64,000 nt of DNA from Eubacteriaceae bacterium (GCA_910575665.1 CAJTFB010000004.1:1-64000); one strand, 5' to 3'. Positions 7,696 to 16,698 are shown, numbered from the stretch's first letter. Translations and numbers: made by a program. The notes: generated by a model not told the origin, from the letters alone.

Positions 7696-8958
7696 ATGGG
7701 ATATGAGGCAGAATTATTATCTCAAATCAATATGAACTGTAAGGAATTTCCGCCCTATGCGCCACTATCTGATTACAATGTGTTTCATATATTGGGAATC
7801 AGCGCAAAGGAAGTTATTATGTGCCGTTTTTTAGCAGATTTATTAAATCCTGAAGGAAAGCATGGGTGTGGAATATCGTTTTTGAAATCTTTTATGCATG
7901 ATGTATTAAATGAATACTCCATGAGCGATATACTGCTTGCACGTACAGAGGTTGCAGCAGAATATGTGATAGATAATGAACGGCGTATTGACATCGTGAT
8001 TCAAAATCCATGCTTTTTTGTCCCTATCGAAGTCAAAATTTATGCCGGAGAACAGGAGGGGCAATGCTACGACTATTATCAATATGCGAAAAATTCTCGG
8101 CTTGTCTATCTGACAAGGTTTGGGAATGCCCCCTCCGAATACAGTCGGAAAGAGAAATCAGGAACGGGCATTCTGCCCATTGACCGTATACAGTGTATTT
8201 CATGGGCGGAAGATATATGCGGATGGCTTAATAAATTGACAGCGCAGTTAGCCGAGCCGGTAAAATCAACTGTTATGCAATATATTGATGCAATTCATGT
8301 TGTGGCAGACGAAAGGGGCAGGAAAATGATGGAAAAAAATTTGGAAATATTATATGAGTCACCTGATTATTTTCGTGCGGGAATAGCAATCGAAAAGTCC
8401 ATGAAATCGGCAAAGATAACGCTCATGCGTCTTGTGTTTGACGATTTGAAGAAAGAGATGGAGAAAATCACGTCAAAGTATGGGTTAGAGCCCGAAAAAG
8501 AATTTCATTACTTTACATACGAAGAAAAATGCAATGAAAAATTTTATGACGGAAATACATCTACTTGTCCTGGATTAAATTACATTGTAAAAAAGGCAAA
8601 GTTACGCCCTCAAAATATCCAAATGTGGTTCCGTATTGAGGTGCAGGATAATCTTTACGCAGGAATTGCATTATTTGATACAAAAAATGGTTATGAGGTA
8701 GATGAAATAACAGAACAGATGATTGGGCAGATTGCACAATACATAAACGAAGATACTGTTACTCCTGCAGGCTGGTGGGTTTCATGGTGTTATCCAAACG
8801 GGAAAATTCAAGATGGATATTATGATGATGTACCGGATTTTAAGCATATGAATCCCTATGCAGTAAGCCTTGTTGATAAACAAAACAGAATGGAATTTGT
8901 AAAAAGCGCTGTGAAAAATTTTGAAGAACATATTTTAAAACATTTGAAGAACCTTTAA
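7696..8958 (+). CDS. PD-(D/E)XK nuclease superfamily protein (PDDEXK_4-like)
   Basis: This 420-residue protein starts at the second ATG because the AAGGAG site overlaps the first one. The nuclease core is clear: R97-I-D99, then PIEVK with Glu112 and Lys114, then EQEGQCYDYYQYA, matching the superfamily's D...ExK-Q...Y pattern. The N-terminal FHILGISAKEVIMCRFLADLLNP segment is typical of the PDDEXK_4 family (PF14281), found in accessory and defence-associated loci. The C-terminal half (about residues 230-420) is mostly helical and ends in a region rich in aromatic residues, perhaps a sensor. It sits beside a type III toxin-antitoxin locus and a regulator, so an anti-phage role is plausible but unproven. 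Confidence 0.8.
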   Translation: MGYEAELLSQINMNCKEFPPYAPLSDYNVFHILGISAKEVIMCRFLADLLNPEGKHGCGISFLKSFMHDVLNEYSMSDILLARTEVAAEYVIDNERRIDIVIQNPCFFVPIEVKIYAGEQEGQCYDYYQYAKNSRLVYLTRFGNAPSEYSRKEKSGTGILPIDRIQCISWAEDICGWLNKLTAQLAEPVKSTVMQYIDAIHVVADERGRKMMEKNLEILYESPDYFRAGIAIEKSMKSAKITLMRLVFDDLKKEMEKITSKYGLEPEKEFHYFTYEEKCNEKFYDGNTSTCPGLNYIVKKAKLRPQNIQMWFRIEVQDNLYAGIALFDTKNGYEVDEITEQMIGQIAQYINEDTVTPAGWWVSWCYPNGKIQDGYYDDVPDFKHMNPYAVSLVDKQNRMEFVKSAVKNFEEHILKHLKNL

Positions 8959-8992
8959 TATTCTAAAAGCAGTATGATTTTAACGGAAAAAC

Positions 8993-9025
8993 AGAGGGGA
9001 AGTATACAATATAATTTTCCCCTCT
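8993..9025. terminator. Hairpin terminator after the nuclease gene
   Basis: agaggggaa (8993-9001) and ttcccctct (9017-9025) form a 9-bp GC-rich stem 34 nt after the stop codon. The following T-run is poor, so termination may be partial or bidirectional. Confidence 0.55.
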
Positions 9026-9042
9026 ATAATTCTTAGAAACAG

Positions 9043-9255
9043 TTATCTCGTTCTTCGGTCTTTTCTTTGTATGGTTGGTTCTGATTGCCAATCTGCATTT
9101 TCCCTTTGATAATTCCGTAACCGTCTGTGTACGCTTTCTTTTTCCTGTTTTTGTGCATTTTCTCCGTAAAGTTCTTCCCATTTATCGGCTTTAGTCTGAT
9201 ATTCGGCATTGGCAGTTTTGGCAGTGGCAAAAGCTTTATAGAAATCATGCTTTTT
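9043..9255 (-). pseudogene. C-terminal scrap of a coiled-coil, mobile-element-like protein
   Basis: The minus-strand frame ending at TAA 9043-9045 is open for about 70 codons and has no start. It reads DFYKAFATAKTANAEYQTKA, then KWEELYGENAQKQ and RRLRNYQREN, with heptad-like charged helices, and ends KDRRTR. Such tails are common in relaxases and mobilization proteins of Clostridial elements, but I cannot name the family. An upstream TAA in frame closes the 5' side. It is probably debris left by a mobile element. Confidence 0.4.
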
Positions 9256-9343
9256 ATAAAAATTTTAATATGTTCATAATTTGATTTTTAATAAAGACCA
9301 TCATATCTTAAAAATCTTCTTAAAAAATGCCTGCTCCCAGCCC

Positions 9344-9372
9344 TTGAAAACCATTTTAACAACTGTTATAAT
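9344..9372 (+). promoter_or_regulatory. Sigma-A type promoter of the GH18 gene
   Basis: TTGAAA (9344-9349), a 17-bp spacer and a perfect TATAAT (9367-9372) lie 58 nt before the start codon at 9431. Confidence 0.75.
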
Positions 9373-9430
9373 GATACCATGACAAGGAAATGACGAAACA
9401 ACGATTGATAAACGAAAGGAAGTATAACAG

Positions 9431-11146
9431 ATGAAAAAGAGGCTGACCGTGATATTTATATTATTTGTCATACTTGCACTTTTTGCGGCGGTAGGTATGA
9501 TCGTGTTTAAAAAGTTTGCACCAAGTTTTACCCAGAGACCGATGAGTGAGCAGTATAAGATCGGCAAGGAAGAGGCATTGCTTATCATAAATGGAAAGCC
9601 GGTAGAGGCGAGAGGAAAACTGGTCAGCGGCGTCGTTTACGTTCCGGTGGAGATTGCTGCCAGGGATATGAATGAGCGGATTTACTGGGATGATAAAGAA
9701 GATATTTTGTGTCTGGCGACTTCCGGGGGGCTGATTACAGTAAATATGGCGGACAGCCTTCGCTATACATTGGGAAAAGAGACAAAAGAAATGTCTTATC
9801 AGGCATTGTACCAGGACGGTGAAACCACTTATGTGGCGATGGAATTTGTGGCGCAGCATTCCAGGATCAACTATTCCTATATGCAGGAACCGAACCGGAT
9901 TCTGGTGCAGTCAGATTTTGAGAGCAGCAATACATTTGCCGTGCTGGCGGATGACATAAGGCTCCGGGTGGGACCAAATAAAAAATACGATTACCTGCTG
10001 GAACTGAAAAAAGCGAAAGAGGTTCTGGTAGACACTTCAAGTAAAGCTGAGAATGGGTACCAGAAGATCTTTACCCTGGAAGGAATCGAGGGTTATGTGC
10101 CCGAAGAATATCTGACAGAAAAGATGGAAAAGGCGTGGACCACAGAGAAACAGGAAGATATATTCCCACAGATCAAGATGGACAAGAAGATCTGTCTGGG
10201 ATGGCATCAGATGACCGGCGTGGTGGGAAGCGCGGACCTGCAGCTCAAGACGTCGCAAGCCACAAGCCTCAACGTGATCTCACCTACCTGGTTTGCGCTC
10301 AGCGACAACAAGGGAAACATTTCTTCCCTCGCCAGCGCTGATTACGTGTCGGCGGCTCATGCAAAAGGAATGAAGGTGTGGGGACTGGTCAATGATTTCG
10401 ATGAAAAGAAAAACAACATTAATATAAAGAAGATATTGGGGAGGACTTCGATCCGCACCAAACTGATCAACAATCTGGTGACTACAGCGCTGCGCTATAA
10501 CCTGGATGGAATCAATGTGGATTTTGAAAAAATAACGGCAAAGACGGCACCTGCATACCTGGAATTTTTGAGGGAACTGGTTCTCGCCTGCCACGCCAAC
10601 AATATCGTTGTGTCAGTGGATGATTACCTTCCCACAGAAAGTTCTTCCTTTTATAACTGGGCAGAGCAGGGAAAAGTTGTGGATTATGTGATCTTTATGG
10701 CATACGATGAACATTATTCCGGCAGCAAGGAGAGCGGTTCTGTCTCTTCACTGCCTTTCGTAAAAAATGGTGTCGAGCTGGGACTGAAATATATTCCGGC
10801 GGAGCGGGTTGTGGTAGCGCTGCCCTTCTATACAAGACTTTGGAAAGAGACAAAAAAAGGAAAACTGGCCAGCCGTCCAGCCGTCTACGGCATGAGCTCC
10901 GCGGAGAGCCTTCTCCAGTCTCAGGGTGTGACTTCGGAATGGGATGAAGCCACCGGACAGTATTATGCAGAATATAAGGCAGATAATTATAAGTACCGGA
11001 TATGGCTAGAGGAAGAGACTTCACTGGAGAAAAAATTGGAAGTGGTCTTTGAGAACAAAGCGGCAGGTGCAGCGTTCTGGAAGCTTGGTTTTGAGCGTCC
11101 TGTCACGTGGACGACTATCGCAAAATATATACAAAAACAGGAATAG
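9431..11146 (+). CDS. Membrane-anchored glycoside hydrolase family 18 protein
   Basis: This 571-residue protein is predicted to act on peptidoglycan or chitin-like glycans outside the membrane. Order of parts: an N-terminal membrane anchor (about residues 6-27), a copper-amine-oxidase-N-like/stalk domain (about 45-165), a bacterial SH3-like segment (about 170-240, RVGPNKKYDYLLEL...GYVPEEYL), then the GH18 barrel (about 255-571). The GH18 catalytic signature is DGINVDFE, with acid Glu366 and Asp359 and Asp364 in place. The architecture is shared by Clostridial cell-wall or spore-cortex hydrolases. It precedes an amidase gene, separated from it by a terminator, so the two are functionally linked. 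Confidence 0.88.
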   Translation: MKKRLTVIFILFVILALFAAVGMIVFKKFAPSFTQRPMSEQYKIGKEEALLIINGKPVEARGKLVSGVVYVPVEIAARDMNERIYWDDKEDILCLATSGGLITVNMADSLRYTLGKETKEMSYQALYQDGETTYVAMEFVAQHSRINYSYMQEPNRILVQSDFESSNTFAVLADDIRLRVGPNKKYDYLLELKKAKEVLVDTSSKAENGYQKIFTLEGIEGYVPEEYLTEKMEKAWTTEKQEDIFPQIKMDKKICLGWHQMTGVVGSADLQLKTSQATSLNVISPTWFALSDNKGNISSLASADYVSAAHAKGMKVWGLVNDFDEKKNNINIKKILGRTSIRTKLINNLVTTALRYNLDGINVDFEKITAKTAPAYLEFLRELVLACHANNIVVSVDDYLPTESSSFYNWAEQGKVVDYVIFMAYDEHYSGSKESGSVSSLPFVKNGVELGLKYIPAERVVVALPFYTRLWKETKKGKLASRPAVYGMSSAESLLQSQGVTSEWDEATGQYYAEYKADNYKYRIWLEEETSLEKKLEVVFENKAAGAAFWKLGFERPVTWTTIAKYIQKQE

Positions 11147-11155
11147 ACACTTTGT

Positions 11156-11200
11156 CCACTCCGTACATTGATAATAAAGATGTATGGAGTGGAATTTTTT
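11156..11200 (+). terminator. Terminator whose stem includes the next gene's ribosome site
   Basis: The arms 11156-11168 and 11180-11192 pair over 13 positions with one mismatch (ccactccgtacat with atgtatggagtgg), and six T residues follow at 11195-11200. The right arm contains the only GGAG available to the amidase start at 11201, so the same hairpin can stop transcription and hide the ribosome site. Confidence 0.75.
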
Positions 11201-11899
11201 ATGAAAAGAGAAAAAGGGACATGGAAAGTTTGGGCGGTAACGATCCTGTTGTTTGCGGTAGTCGTCCTTGCCACCATTCAGGTAAAGGACCAGGCGGTTC
11301 TGAATATAACAGGAAAAAATACCAAGGAGCTGGTCATGGTGGATCCCGGACATGGAGGTTTTGATCCCGGAAAAGTGGGAGTGGGAGGGACGCTGGAAAA
11401 GGATGTAAATCTGAGCATAGCGCTCAAATTAAAGCAGGTGTTGGAGGATAGTGGTTATCAGGTACTCCTTACCAGAGAAGAGGATCAGGCGCTGTGCCAT
11501 GAAAAGGCGTCGGGGAAAAAGCTCTCAGATCTAAAATCCAGGGTAAGCATGATCAATGAGAATAAACCTGCCCTGACTGTGAGCATTCATCAAAATAGTT
11601 ATTCCGCCGGGACAAAAGGGGCGCAGGTGTTCTACTACAATAATTCAGAAGAGAGCCACGCCTTTGCCACGATCCTGCAGGAGACGGTGAAAGAGAAAAT
11701 AGCAGACGGAAATCACCGGGTGGAGAAGGGAAACGACAGTTATTATATGCTGAAGAAGACGGAAGGAGTATTCGCCATCATCGAGTGCGGTTTTCTCTCC
11801 AATCCTCAGGAGGAGCAGCTCTTAAAATCCGGCGATTATCAACAAAAAATGGCAAATGCTATTGCGGAAGGGATCGAAAATTTCTTGTATAACCAATGA
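11201..11899 (+). CDS. cwlD: N-acetylmuramoyl-L-alanine amidase (CwlD-like)
   Basis: This 232-residue Amidase_3 enzyme cleaves the MurNAc-L-alanine bond of peptidoglycan. A membrane anchor spans about residues 9-27. The zinc site is complete: His51 (VDPGHGGFDPG), Glu66 (LEKDVN) and His130 (SIHQNSY), with catalytic Glu195 in IIECGFLSNPQE. Length and single-domain layout match CwlD, which makes muramic delta-lactam in the spore cortex, so a sporulation role is likely. It follows the GH18 gene. The start at 11201 is favoured because the upstream ATG lies in the terminator loop. Confidence 0.85.
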   Translation: MKREKGTWKVWAVTILLFAVVVLATIQVKDQAVLNITGKNTKELVMVDPGHGGFDPGKVGVGGTLEKDVNLSIALKLKQVLEDSGYQVLLTREEDQALCHEKASGKKLSDLKSRVSMINENKPALTVSIHQNSYSAGTKGAQVFYYNNSEESHAFATILQETVKEKIADGNHRVEKGNDSYYMLKKTEGVFAIIECGFLSNPQEEQLLKSGDYQQKMANAIAEGIENFLYNQ

Positions 11900-11953
11900 T
11901 CTTGTGGTAATATATTCTATATGGATTTTAAGGATGAAGGCAGACAAAAGGCT

Positions 11954-13045
11954 ATGGATACAAAATACATTATCTGGAGTCCAGACAGAGGGTATGAGCC
12001 CTCTGAACTGGCGGAGGCAAAAAGGATTATAGATCAGGGGGGCCTGGTGGCATTTCCCACAGAGACTGTGTATGGTCTGGGAGGGAACGGGCTTCAAAAA
12101 GAGGCCGCGCGCAGGATCTATGCGGCGAAAGGGCGTCCATCGGATAATCCTCTGATCCTTCATATCAGCCGGTTTTCCCAATTAAAAGGGATTACTAGAG
12201 GGATTCCAGATATGGCAGTGAGGCTGGGAGAGGCTTTCTGGCCGGGACCGCTGACGATGATATTTGAAAAGGCAGATTGTGTTCCCTATGAGATAACAGG
12301 CGGTTTAGAGACAGTGGCTGTTCGAATGCCGGAACACCCTGGAGCACTGGAATTTCTGGAGGCAGTATCCGTACCTGTGGCAGCCCCCAGCGCTAACACG
12401 TCGGGACGCCCAAGTCCTACCAGGGCGGAGCATGTGAGAGAAGATTTAGACGGAAAGATCGATATGATCATTGATGGCGGTGAAGTGGGGATCGGATTTG
12501 AGTCCACCATCGTGGATCTGACCAGTGGACTTCCGGTGATCCTTCGTCCCGGATATATTACCAGACAGATGGTAGAAGAGGTAGTGGGAGAAGCAACCAT
12601 GGACCCGGCGCTTCTCAGTGTGGAGGGAGACGTCGTGCCGAAGGCTCCCGGTATGAAATACAGGCACTATGCGCCGAAAGCACAGATGAAAGTATTTTGT
12701 GGCGAACAGGAGGCAGTTATTGCAGCGATTAATGAGGCGGTCAGAAGACTGATTCACGAAGATGGGATTCTTGCGGAAGAGATCGGTATACTTGCCACCG
12801 AAGAGACCGTGGCGCAGTACTCTGTGGGACAGGTTGTGACAGCAGGTTCCAGGCGGAGAGATGATGTAGGACGCTATCTTTATGGAGTGCTCCGCAGATT
12901 TGATGAACTTCACGTAAAAGTGATCTTATCAGAAAGTTTTTATGACTCTGCCAAGGAAGAAGCGGTGATGAACCGACTGTTGAAAGCCGCCGGGCAGCAG
13001 GTGATAGAGGTAGATAATGGAGATGGAGTCGGGGATGGATTATAA
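11954..13045 (+). CDS. ywlC: L-threonylcarbamoyladenylate synthase (Sua5/YwlC)
   Basis: This enzyme makes threonylcarbamoyl-AMP from threonine, bicarbonate and ATP, the first step of t6A37 modification of ANN-decoding tRNAs. The N-terminal YrdC domain (about residues 15-200) shows PTETVYGLG (35-43), KGRPSDNPLILH and SAPSANTSGRPSPT-type loops. The C-terminal Sua5 domain (about 225-355) includes the SPGMKYRHYAPKA-like linker (here APGMKYRHYAP). At 363 residues the length fits the long Sua5 form. The start at 11954 is preferred because a promoter-like TAATAT lies just ahead of the alternative at 11921. It overlaps the next gene by 11 nt. Confidence 0.93.
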   Translation: MDTKYIIWSPDRGYEPSELAEAKRIIDQGGLVAFPTETVYGLGGNGLQKEAARRIYAAKGRPSDNPLILHISRFSQLKGITRGIPDMAVRLGEAFWPGPLTMIFEKADCVPYEITGGLETVAVRMPEHPGALEFLEAVSVPVAAPSANTSGRPSPTRAEHVREDLDGKIDMIIDGGEVGIGFESTIVDLTSGLPVILRPGYITRQMVEEVVGEATMDPALLSVEGDVVPKAPGMKYRHYAPKAQMKVFCGEQEAVIAAINEAVRRLIHEDGILAEEIGILATEETVAQYSVGQVVTAGSRRRDDVGRYLYGVLRRFDELHVKVILSESFYDSAKEEAVMNRLLKAAGQQVIEVDNGDGVGDGL

Positions 13046-13481
13046 GAAAGTAATTTTTGTGAGCAAGGAAAATGTGACATTAAGTCCAATGGCGGAGTGG
13101 ATGTTCAAAAGTATTCTGATGGACAAGGATAAGGAGATCCTGTCCCGCGGACTTGTGGTTTTGTTTCCGGAACCGCGCAACATGAAGGTGACGGATATTC
13201 TTATGAACCATGCGGTTCCCTGTGAAGAGCAGGTTTCAACGGAGTTTCGACCAGAAGAAGTGACAGAGGATACCTTGATCATCACGATGAATTTTGTGGA
13301 AAAGGTGAAGGTGGTTGAGGATTTTGGCATTTCTGACAACGTGTATACCCTCCATGAGTTTGCCGGCGAAGAGGGAGAAGTACTGCCGCCCCACGGAGGG
13401 GATGAAACAGTGTATGAGGCAAGTTATGTAGAGATAAAGGACTTGCTATATAAGATCAAGAAAAAACTGAATTGGAACTGA
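13035..13481 (+). CDS. LMW protein-tyrosine-phosphatase-like protein with a destroyed active site
   Basis: This 148-residue protein has the low-molecular-weight phosphatase fold and the right genomic place (YwlE normally sits between ywlC and rpiB). The P-loop, however, reads VSKENVTLSPMAE instead of VCxGNxCRSPMAE. The nucleophile Cys is Ser10, the second Cys is Thr15 and the phosphate-binding Arg is Leu16, while Asn13, Ser17 and PMAE are kept. It cannot work as a normal Cys-dependent phosphatase. The start at 13035 follows GGAGATGGAG. The frame is intact and in operon context, so a binding or regulatory role is likely. Confidence 0.8.
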   Translation: MDYKKVIFVSKENVTLSPMAEWMFKSILMDKDKEILSRGLVVLFPEPRNMKVTDILMNHAVPCEEQVSTEFRPEEVTEDTLIITMNFVEKVKVVEDFGISDNVYTLHEFAGEEGEVLPPHGGDETVYEASYVEIKDLLYKIKKKLNWN

Positions 13482-13511
13482 GATTGGCGAATGTAGACGC
13501 AATAATGCAAA

Positions 13512-13528
13512 GGTGAACTGCGTTCACC
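13512..13528. repeat. Small hairpin before rpiB
   Basis: ggtgaac and gttcacc form a 7-bp stem with a 3-nt loop directly upstream of the rpiB ribosome site. Its role is unknown. Confidence 0.35.
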
Positions 13529-13547
13529 CTGTGAATGGAGGATAAAG

Positions 13548-13979
13548 ATGATAGCATTGGGAAGTGACCAGGCAGGTTACAATCTGAAACAGGAAATTAT
13601 TAAGTATCTGGAAGAAAAGGGACTGCAGTATAAAGATTATGGATCGTTCAGCGAAGATCCGGTGGATTATCCAGTGTATGGGAAAAAAGTGGCCCACGCG
13701 GTGGCAGACGGGGAATGTGAAAAGGGCATTCTGATCTGTGGCACAGGTATAGGCATCTCCATCGCTGCCAATAAGGTGAAGGGAATCCGTGCCGCGCAGT
13801 GTCATGATTGTTTCAGCGCGGAAGCGACCAGATTACATAACGATGCGAATATTGTGGCGATGGGTGCGAGGGTTGTCGGTCCGGGACTCGCGGTAAAGAT
13901 CGTGGACACTTTCTTAAATACAGAGTTTTCCGGGGCAGAGCGCCATGCGAGGCGGATCGCCATGCTGGAAGATGAATAA
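13548..13979 (+). CDS. rpiB: Ribose-5-phosphate isomerase B
   Basis: This 143-residue enzyme interconverts ribose-5-phosphate and ribulose-5-phosphate (or allose-6-phosphate) in the pentose phosphate pathway. Catalytic Cys64 lies in ILICGTGIGISIAANK and His97 in RLHNDAN. The N-terminal motif is SDQAGY, with Gln where most homologues have His (SDHAG). GGAGG precedes the ATG. It lies in the conserved ywlC - phosphatase - rpiB neighbourhood. Confidence 0.95.
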   Translation: MIALGSDQAGYNLKQEIIKYLEEKGLQYKDYGSFSEDPVDYPVYGKKVAHAVADGECEKGILICGTGIGISIAANKVKGIRAAQCHDCFSAEATRLHNDANIVAMGARVVGPGLAVKIVDTFLNTEFSGAERHARRIAMLEDE

Positions 13980-14025
13980 AAGCTATGTTGAAAGTTAAAG
14001 AGCGAAAAGAAATGGAGAATTTAAT

Positions 14026-14817
14026 ATGTTAGGTTTTATCGGCTGCGGCAATATGGCGCAGGCTATGATAAAGGGAATACTGGAGAAGAAGCTGTATGCA
14101 GCGGATGACATTATAGTATCCCGAAGAAGCCGGGAAGCACTTTCCAAACTGAAGGATCAGTTTGGCGTGCATGTGACAGCGGATAACAAAAAGGTTGCGG
14201 GAGAGGCAGAGGTACTCGTTCTGGCAGTGAAACCTTTTCAATTTGAGACAGTAATTCAGGAGATCCGGGATGAGATCAGAAAGGATGCCCTGATTATTTC
14301 TATCGCTGCCGGACAGACGATGGAGAATATAGAGCGTCTTTTTGGCAAGAATATCAAATTAGTGAGAAGTATGCCTAATACTCCGGCGCTGGTGCTGGAA
14401 GGAGCAGCTGGCATCTGTTTTAATGAAAATACAGCGATAGAAGATAAGAAAAAAGCAATGGAAATATTTTCTAGTTTCGGGGTTGCCCACGAGGTCTCCG
14501 AGACGATGATCAATACGGTGATCGGTGTGAGCGGAAGCTCTCCTGCTTATGTGTTTATGTTTATTGAGGCGATGGCAGATGCGGCGGTAGCAGACGGGAT
14601 GCCCAGGGCGCAGGCCTATGAGCTGGCAGCCCAGAGCGTGCTGGGGAGCGCCAAAATGGTTCTTGAGACTGGCAGACATCCGGGAGAATTAAAAGATATG
14701 GTCTGTTCTCCAGGGGGTACCACCATAGAGGCCGTGAGAGTTCTGGAAAAAGAAGGCTTTCGCAGCGCTGTGATCGAGGCGATGAAAGCCTGTGTAAAAA
14801 AGGCGCGGGAAATGTAG
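14026..14817 (+). CDS. proC: Pyrroline-5-carboxylate reductase
   Basis: This 263-residue enzyme catalyses the last step of proline synthesis, the NAD(P)H-dependent reduction of pyrroline-5-carboxylate. The Rossmann start is LGFIGCGNMAQAM. The C-terminal dimerisation domain holds the family signature: PGGTTIEAVRVLEKEGFR, preceded by GSSPAYVFMFIEAMADAAV. Full length for the family. It lies between rpiB and the ATP synthase genes, in the same orientation. Confidence 0.95.
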   Translation: MLGFIGCGNMAQAMIKGILEKKLYAADDIIVSRRSREALSKLKDQFGVHVTADNKKVAGEAEVLVLAVKPFQFETVIQEIRDEIRKDALIISIAAGQTMENIERLFGKNIKLVRSMPNTPALVLEGAAGICFNENTAIEDKKKAMEIFSSFGVAHEVSETMINTVIGVSGSSPAYVFMFIEAMADAAVADGMPRAQAYELAAQSVLGSAKMVLETGRHPGELKDMVCSPGGTTIEAVRVLEKEGFRSAVIEAMKACVKKAREM

Positions 14818-14850
14818 GAACCGCCGGGAGGGATGGCAGAGGGAAGATCT

Positions 14851-15165
14851 ATGAAAAAGAGAGACAAAAAAAGAGAAAATAAAGAGATCATTCGTGCGCT
14901 TGCCATGCTCACCCAGATCGGTCTGGCGATGATGACCTGTATGGGAATCAGTTTTGGCATCGGATATTATATCGACCGGCTGGCCGGCACCCGGTACTGG
15001 GTCATGATATTTCTGCTCATCGGAATTCTGGCTTCCATTCGGAGCTTATTTATCCTGACGGGCAGACTGCAGTCATCAGAAGAGGCGGTGAAAAAAGCTG
15101 CTGTGGAGGCCGCGGCCACATCGAAGGAGGAGTCGGATGAAGGAAGCAAAACGGACGCTCCATAG
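14851..15165 (+). CDS. atpZ: AtpZ/AtpI-type ATP synthase accessory protein
   Basis: This 104-residue membrane protein belongs to the ATPase_gene1 (AtpZ) family. It has a basic N-terminus, two membrane helices (about 17-39 and 46-66) with GISFGIGYYIDR between them, and a charged tail. AtpZ works with AtpI in assembly of the Fo c-ring and cation supply. The start at 14851 is preferred because GAGGGAAG precedes it at proper spacing; the upstream ATG at 14833 is too close to its SD. It overlaps the next gene by 29 nt. Confidence 0.82.
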   Translation: MKKRDKKRENKEIIRALAMLTQIGLAMMTCMGISFGIGYYIDRLAGTRYWVMIFLLIGILASIRSLFILTGRLQSSEEAVKKAAVEAAATSKEESDEGSKTDAP

Positions 15166-15559
15166 GGTGATCGGCATCATATGGCTTCTGGCGGCTGTCG
15201 TTTTGGCGGCAGGGCTGGTGGTCTGGATTTTTCAGCCCTTTTCTATATTGCCCTACGTGCTGGGTGAGGTGCTGGGAAGTGGGGTATCTACCCTGCTCAT
15301 GCTGCATCGGTTTTCAACGCTGGATCTGGAACTGGATCTGGAACGCAAGAGTGCTGTAAACCATTCTAAAGTTATGGCAGCGCTTCGTTCGATTGCCGCG
15401 CTGGCCGCACTGTTTGCGGGCTTTCGTTTTCCGTGGCTGTTTCATCCGGCAACTACGTTTGCGGGGCTGTTTGCCACAAAGGCAGCGGCACTATTGTACC
15501 CTGTGATATTCAGGGAAAAAAGCATTTCCGACAGTTCACTGTCAGAGAATAAATATTAA
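15137..15559 (+). CDS. atpI: ATP synthase protein I (AtpI)
   Basis: This 140-residue protein has four predicted membrane helices and the place typical of AtpI, immediately before subunit a. AtpI assists c-ring assembly. GGAGGAG lies 8 nt before the ATG, inside the end of the upstream gene, so translation is probably coupled. Confidence 0.78.
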   Translation: MKEAKRTLHRVIGIIWLLAAVVLAAGLVVWIFQPFSILPYVLGEVLGSGVSTLLMLHRFSTLDLELDLERKSAVNHSKVMAALRSIAALAALFAGFRFPWLFHPATTFAGLFATKAAALLYPVIFREKSISDSSLSENKY

Positions 15560-15591
15560 GGCATTTTAAACTGCCTGGAAAGGAGAAAACA

Positions 15592-16305
15592 TTGGGTGAA
15601 AATAAGGTAGATTTTTATATACATGGTTACCAGGAAGTCCATATCGGCGATTTTTCGTTTTGGATCACCACGACTCACGTGTGCCTGGCCATCGTCATGG
15701 TGGTGCTTATTGTTTTTGCCATCGTGGCAAACCGTGTGATAAAAAAAGCGGATTACCGCAAAGCTCCCACCGGTTTCCTGAATGTATTGGAGATGCTGGT
15801 GGAGACGCTGGATAAGCTGATCCTTGACAATATGGGAAGAAAGCTGGCGCCGGTATTCAGAAATTATGTCAGCGCACTGTTTTTACTTATTCTTACCTGT
15901 AACTTGTCCGGCCTCTTCGGCCTCCGGCCGCCTACGGCGGATTACGGAGTAACGCTTCCGCTGGCACTGATCACCTTCTTTATGATCCAGTATCAGGGCT
16001 TCAAGTGGCAGAAGATGGGCAAGATCAAAGGATTGTTTGAACCATTCTTTCTGTTTTTGCCTGTGAATATCATCAGTGAGTTTGCCACGCCGATTTCTAT
16101 GTCCCTTCGTCTGTTTGCCAATATCTTATCGGGAACGATGATGATGGCGCTGATCTATGGACTGATGCAGAAGATTGCGATCATCTGGCCGGCGGCACTG
16201 CATGCGTATCTGGATGTATTTTCCGGATGTCTTCAGGCATATGTATTTGCCATGCTGACGATGGTATTTATCTCCAATGCGGCCGGAGATGCGGCGCAGG
16301 AATAG
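15592..16305 (+). CDS. atpB: F1Fo ATP synthase subunit a
   Basis: This 237-residue membrane subunit forms the ion half-channels. The conserved stator Arg lies in SMSLRLFANILSG, and the C-terminal helices include AYLDVFSGCLQAYVFAMLTMVFI. The start is a TTG with AGGAG 7 nt upstream; no in-frame ATG fits. First structural gene of the operon. Confidence 0.95.
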   Translation: MGENKVDFYIHGYQEVHIGDFSFWITTTHVCLAIVMVVLIVFAIVANRVIKKADYRKAPTGFLNVLEMLVETLDKLILDNMGRKLAPVFRNYVSALFLLILTCNLSGLFGLRPPTADYGVTLPLALITFFMIQYQGFKWQKMGKIKGLFEPFFLFLPVNIISEFATPISMSLRLFANILSGTMMMALIYGLMQKIAIIWPAALHAYLDVFSGCLQAYVFAMLTMVFISNAAGDAAQE

Positions 16306-16635
<330 letters not shown>

Positions 16636-16698
16636 ACACAGATTTGTGTGCAAGAAAAGAATGATGCACAGCTATCTGTGCAGGAAAGGTGAGAAGAC

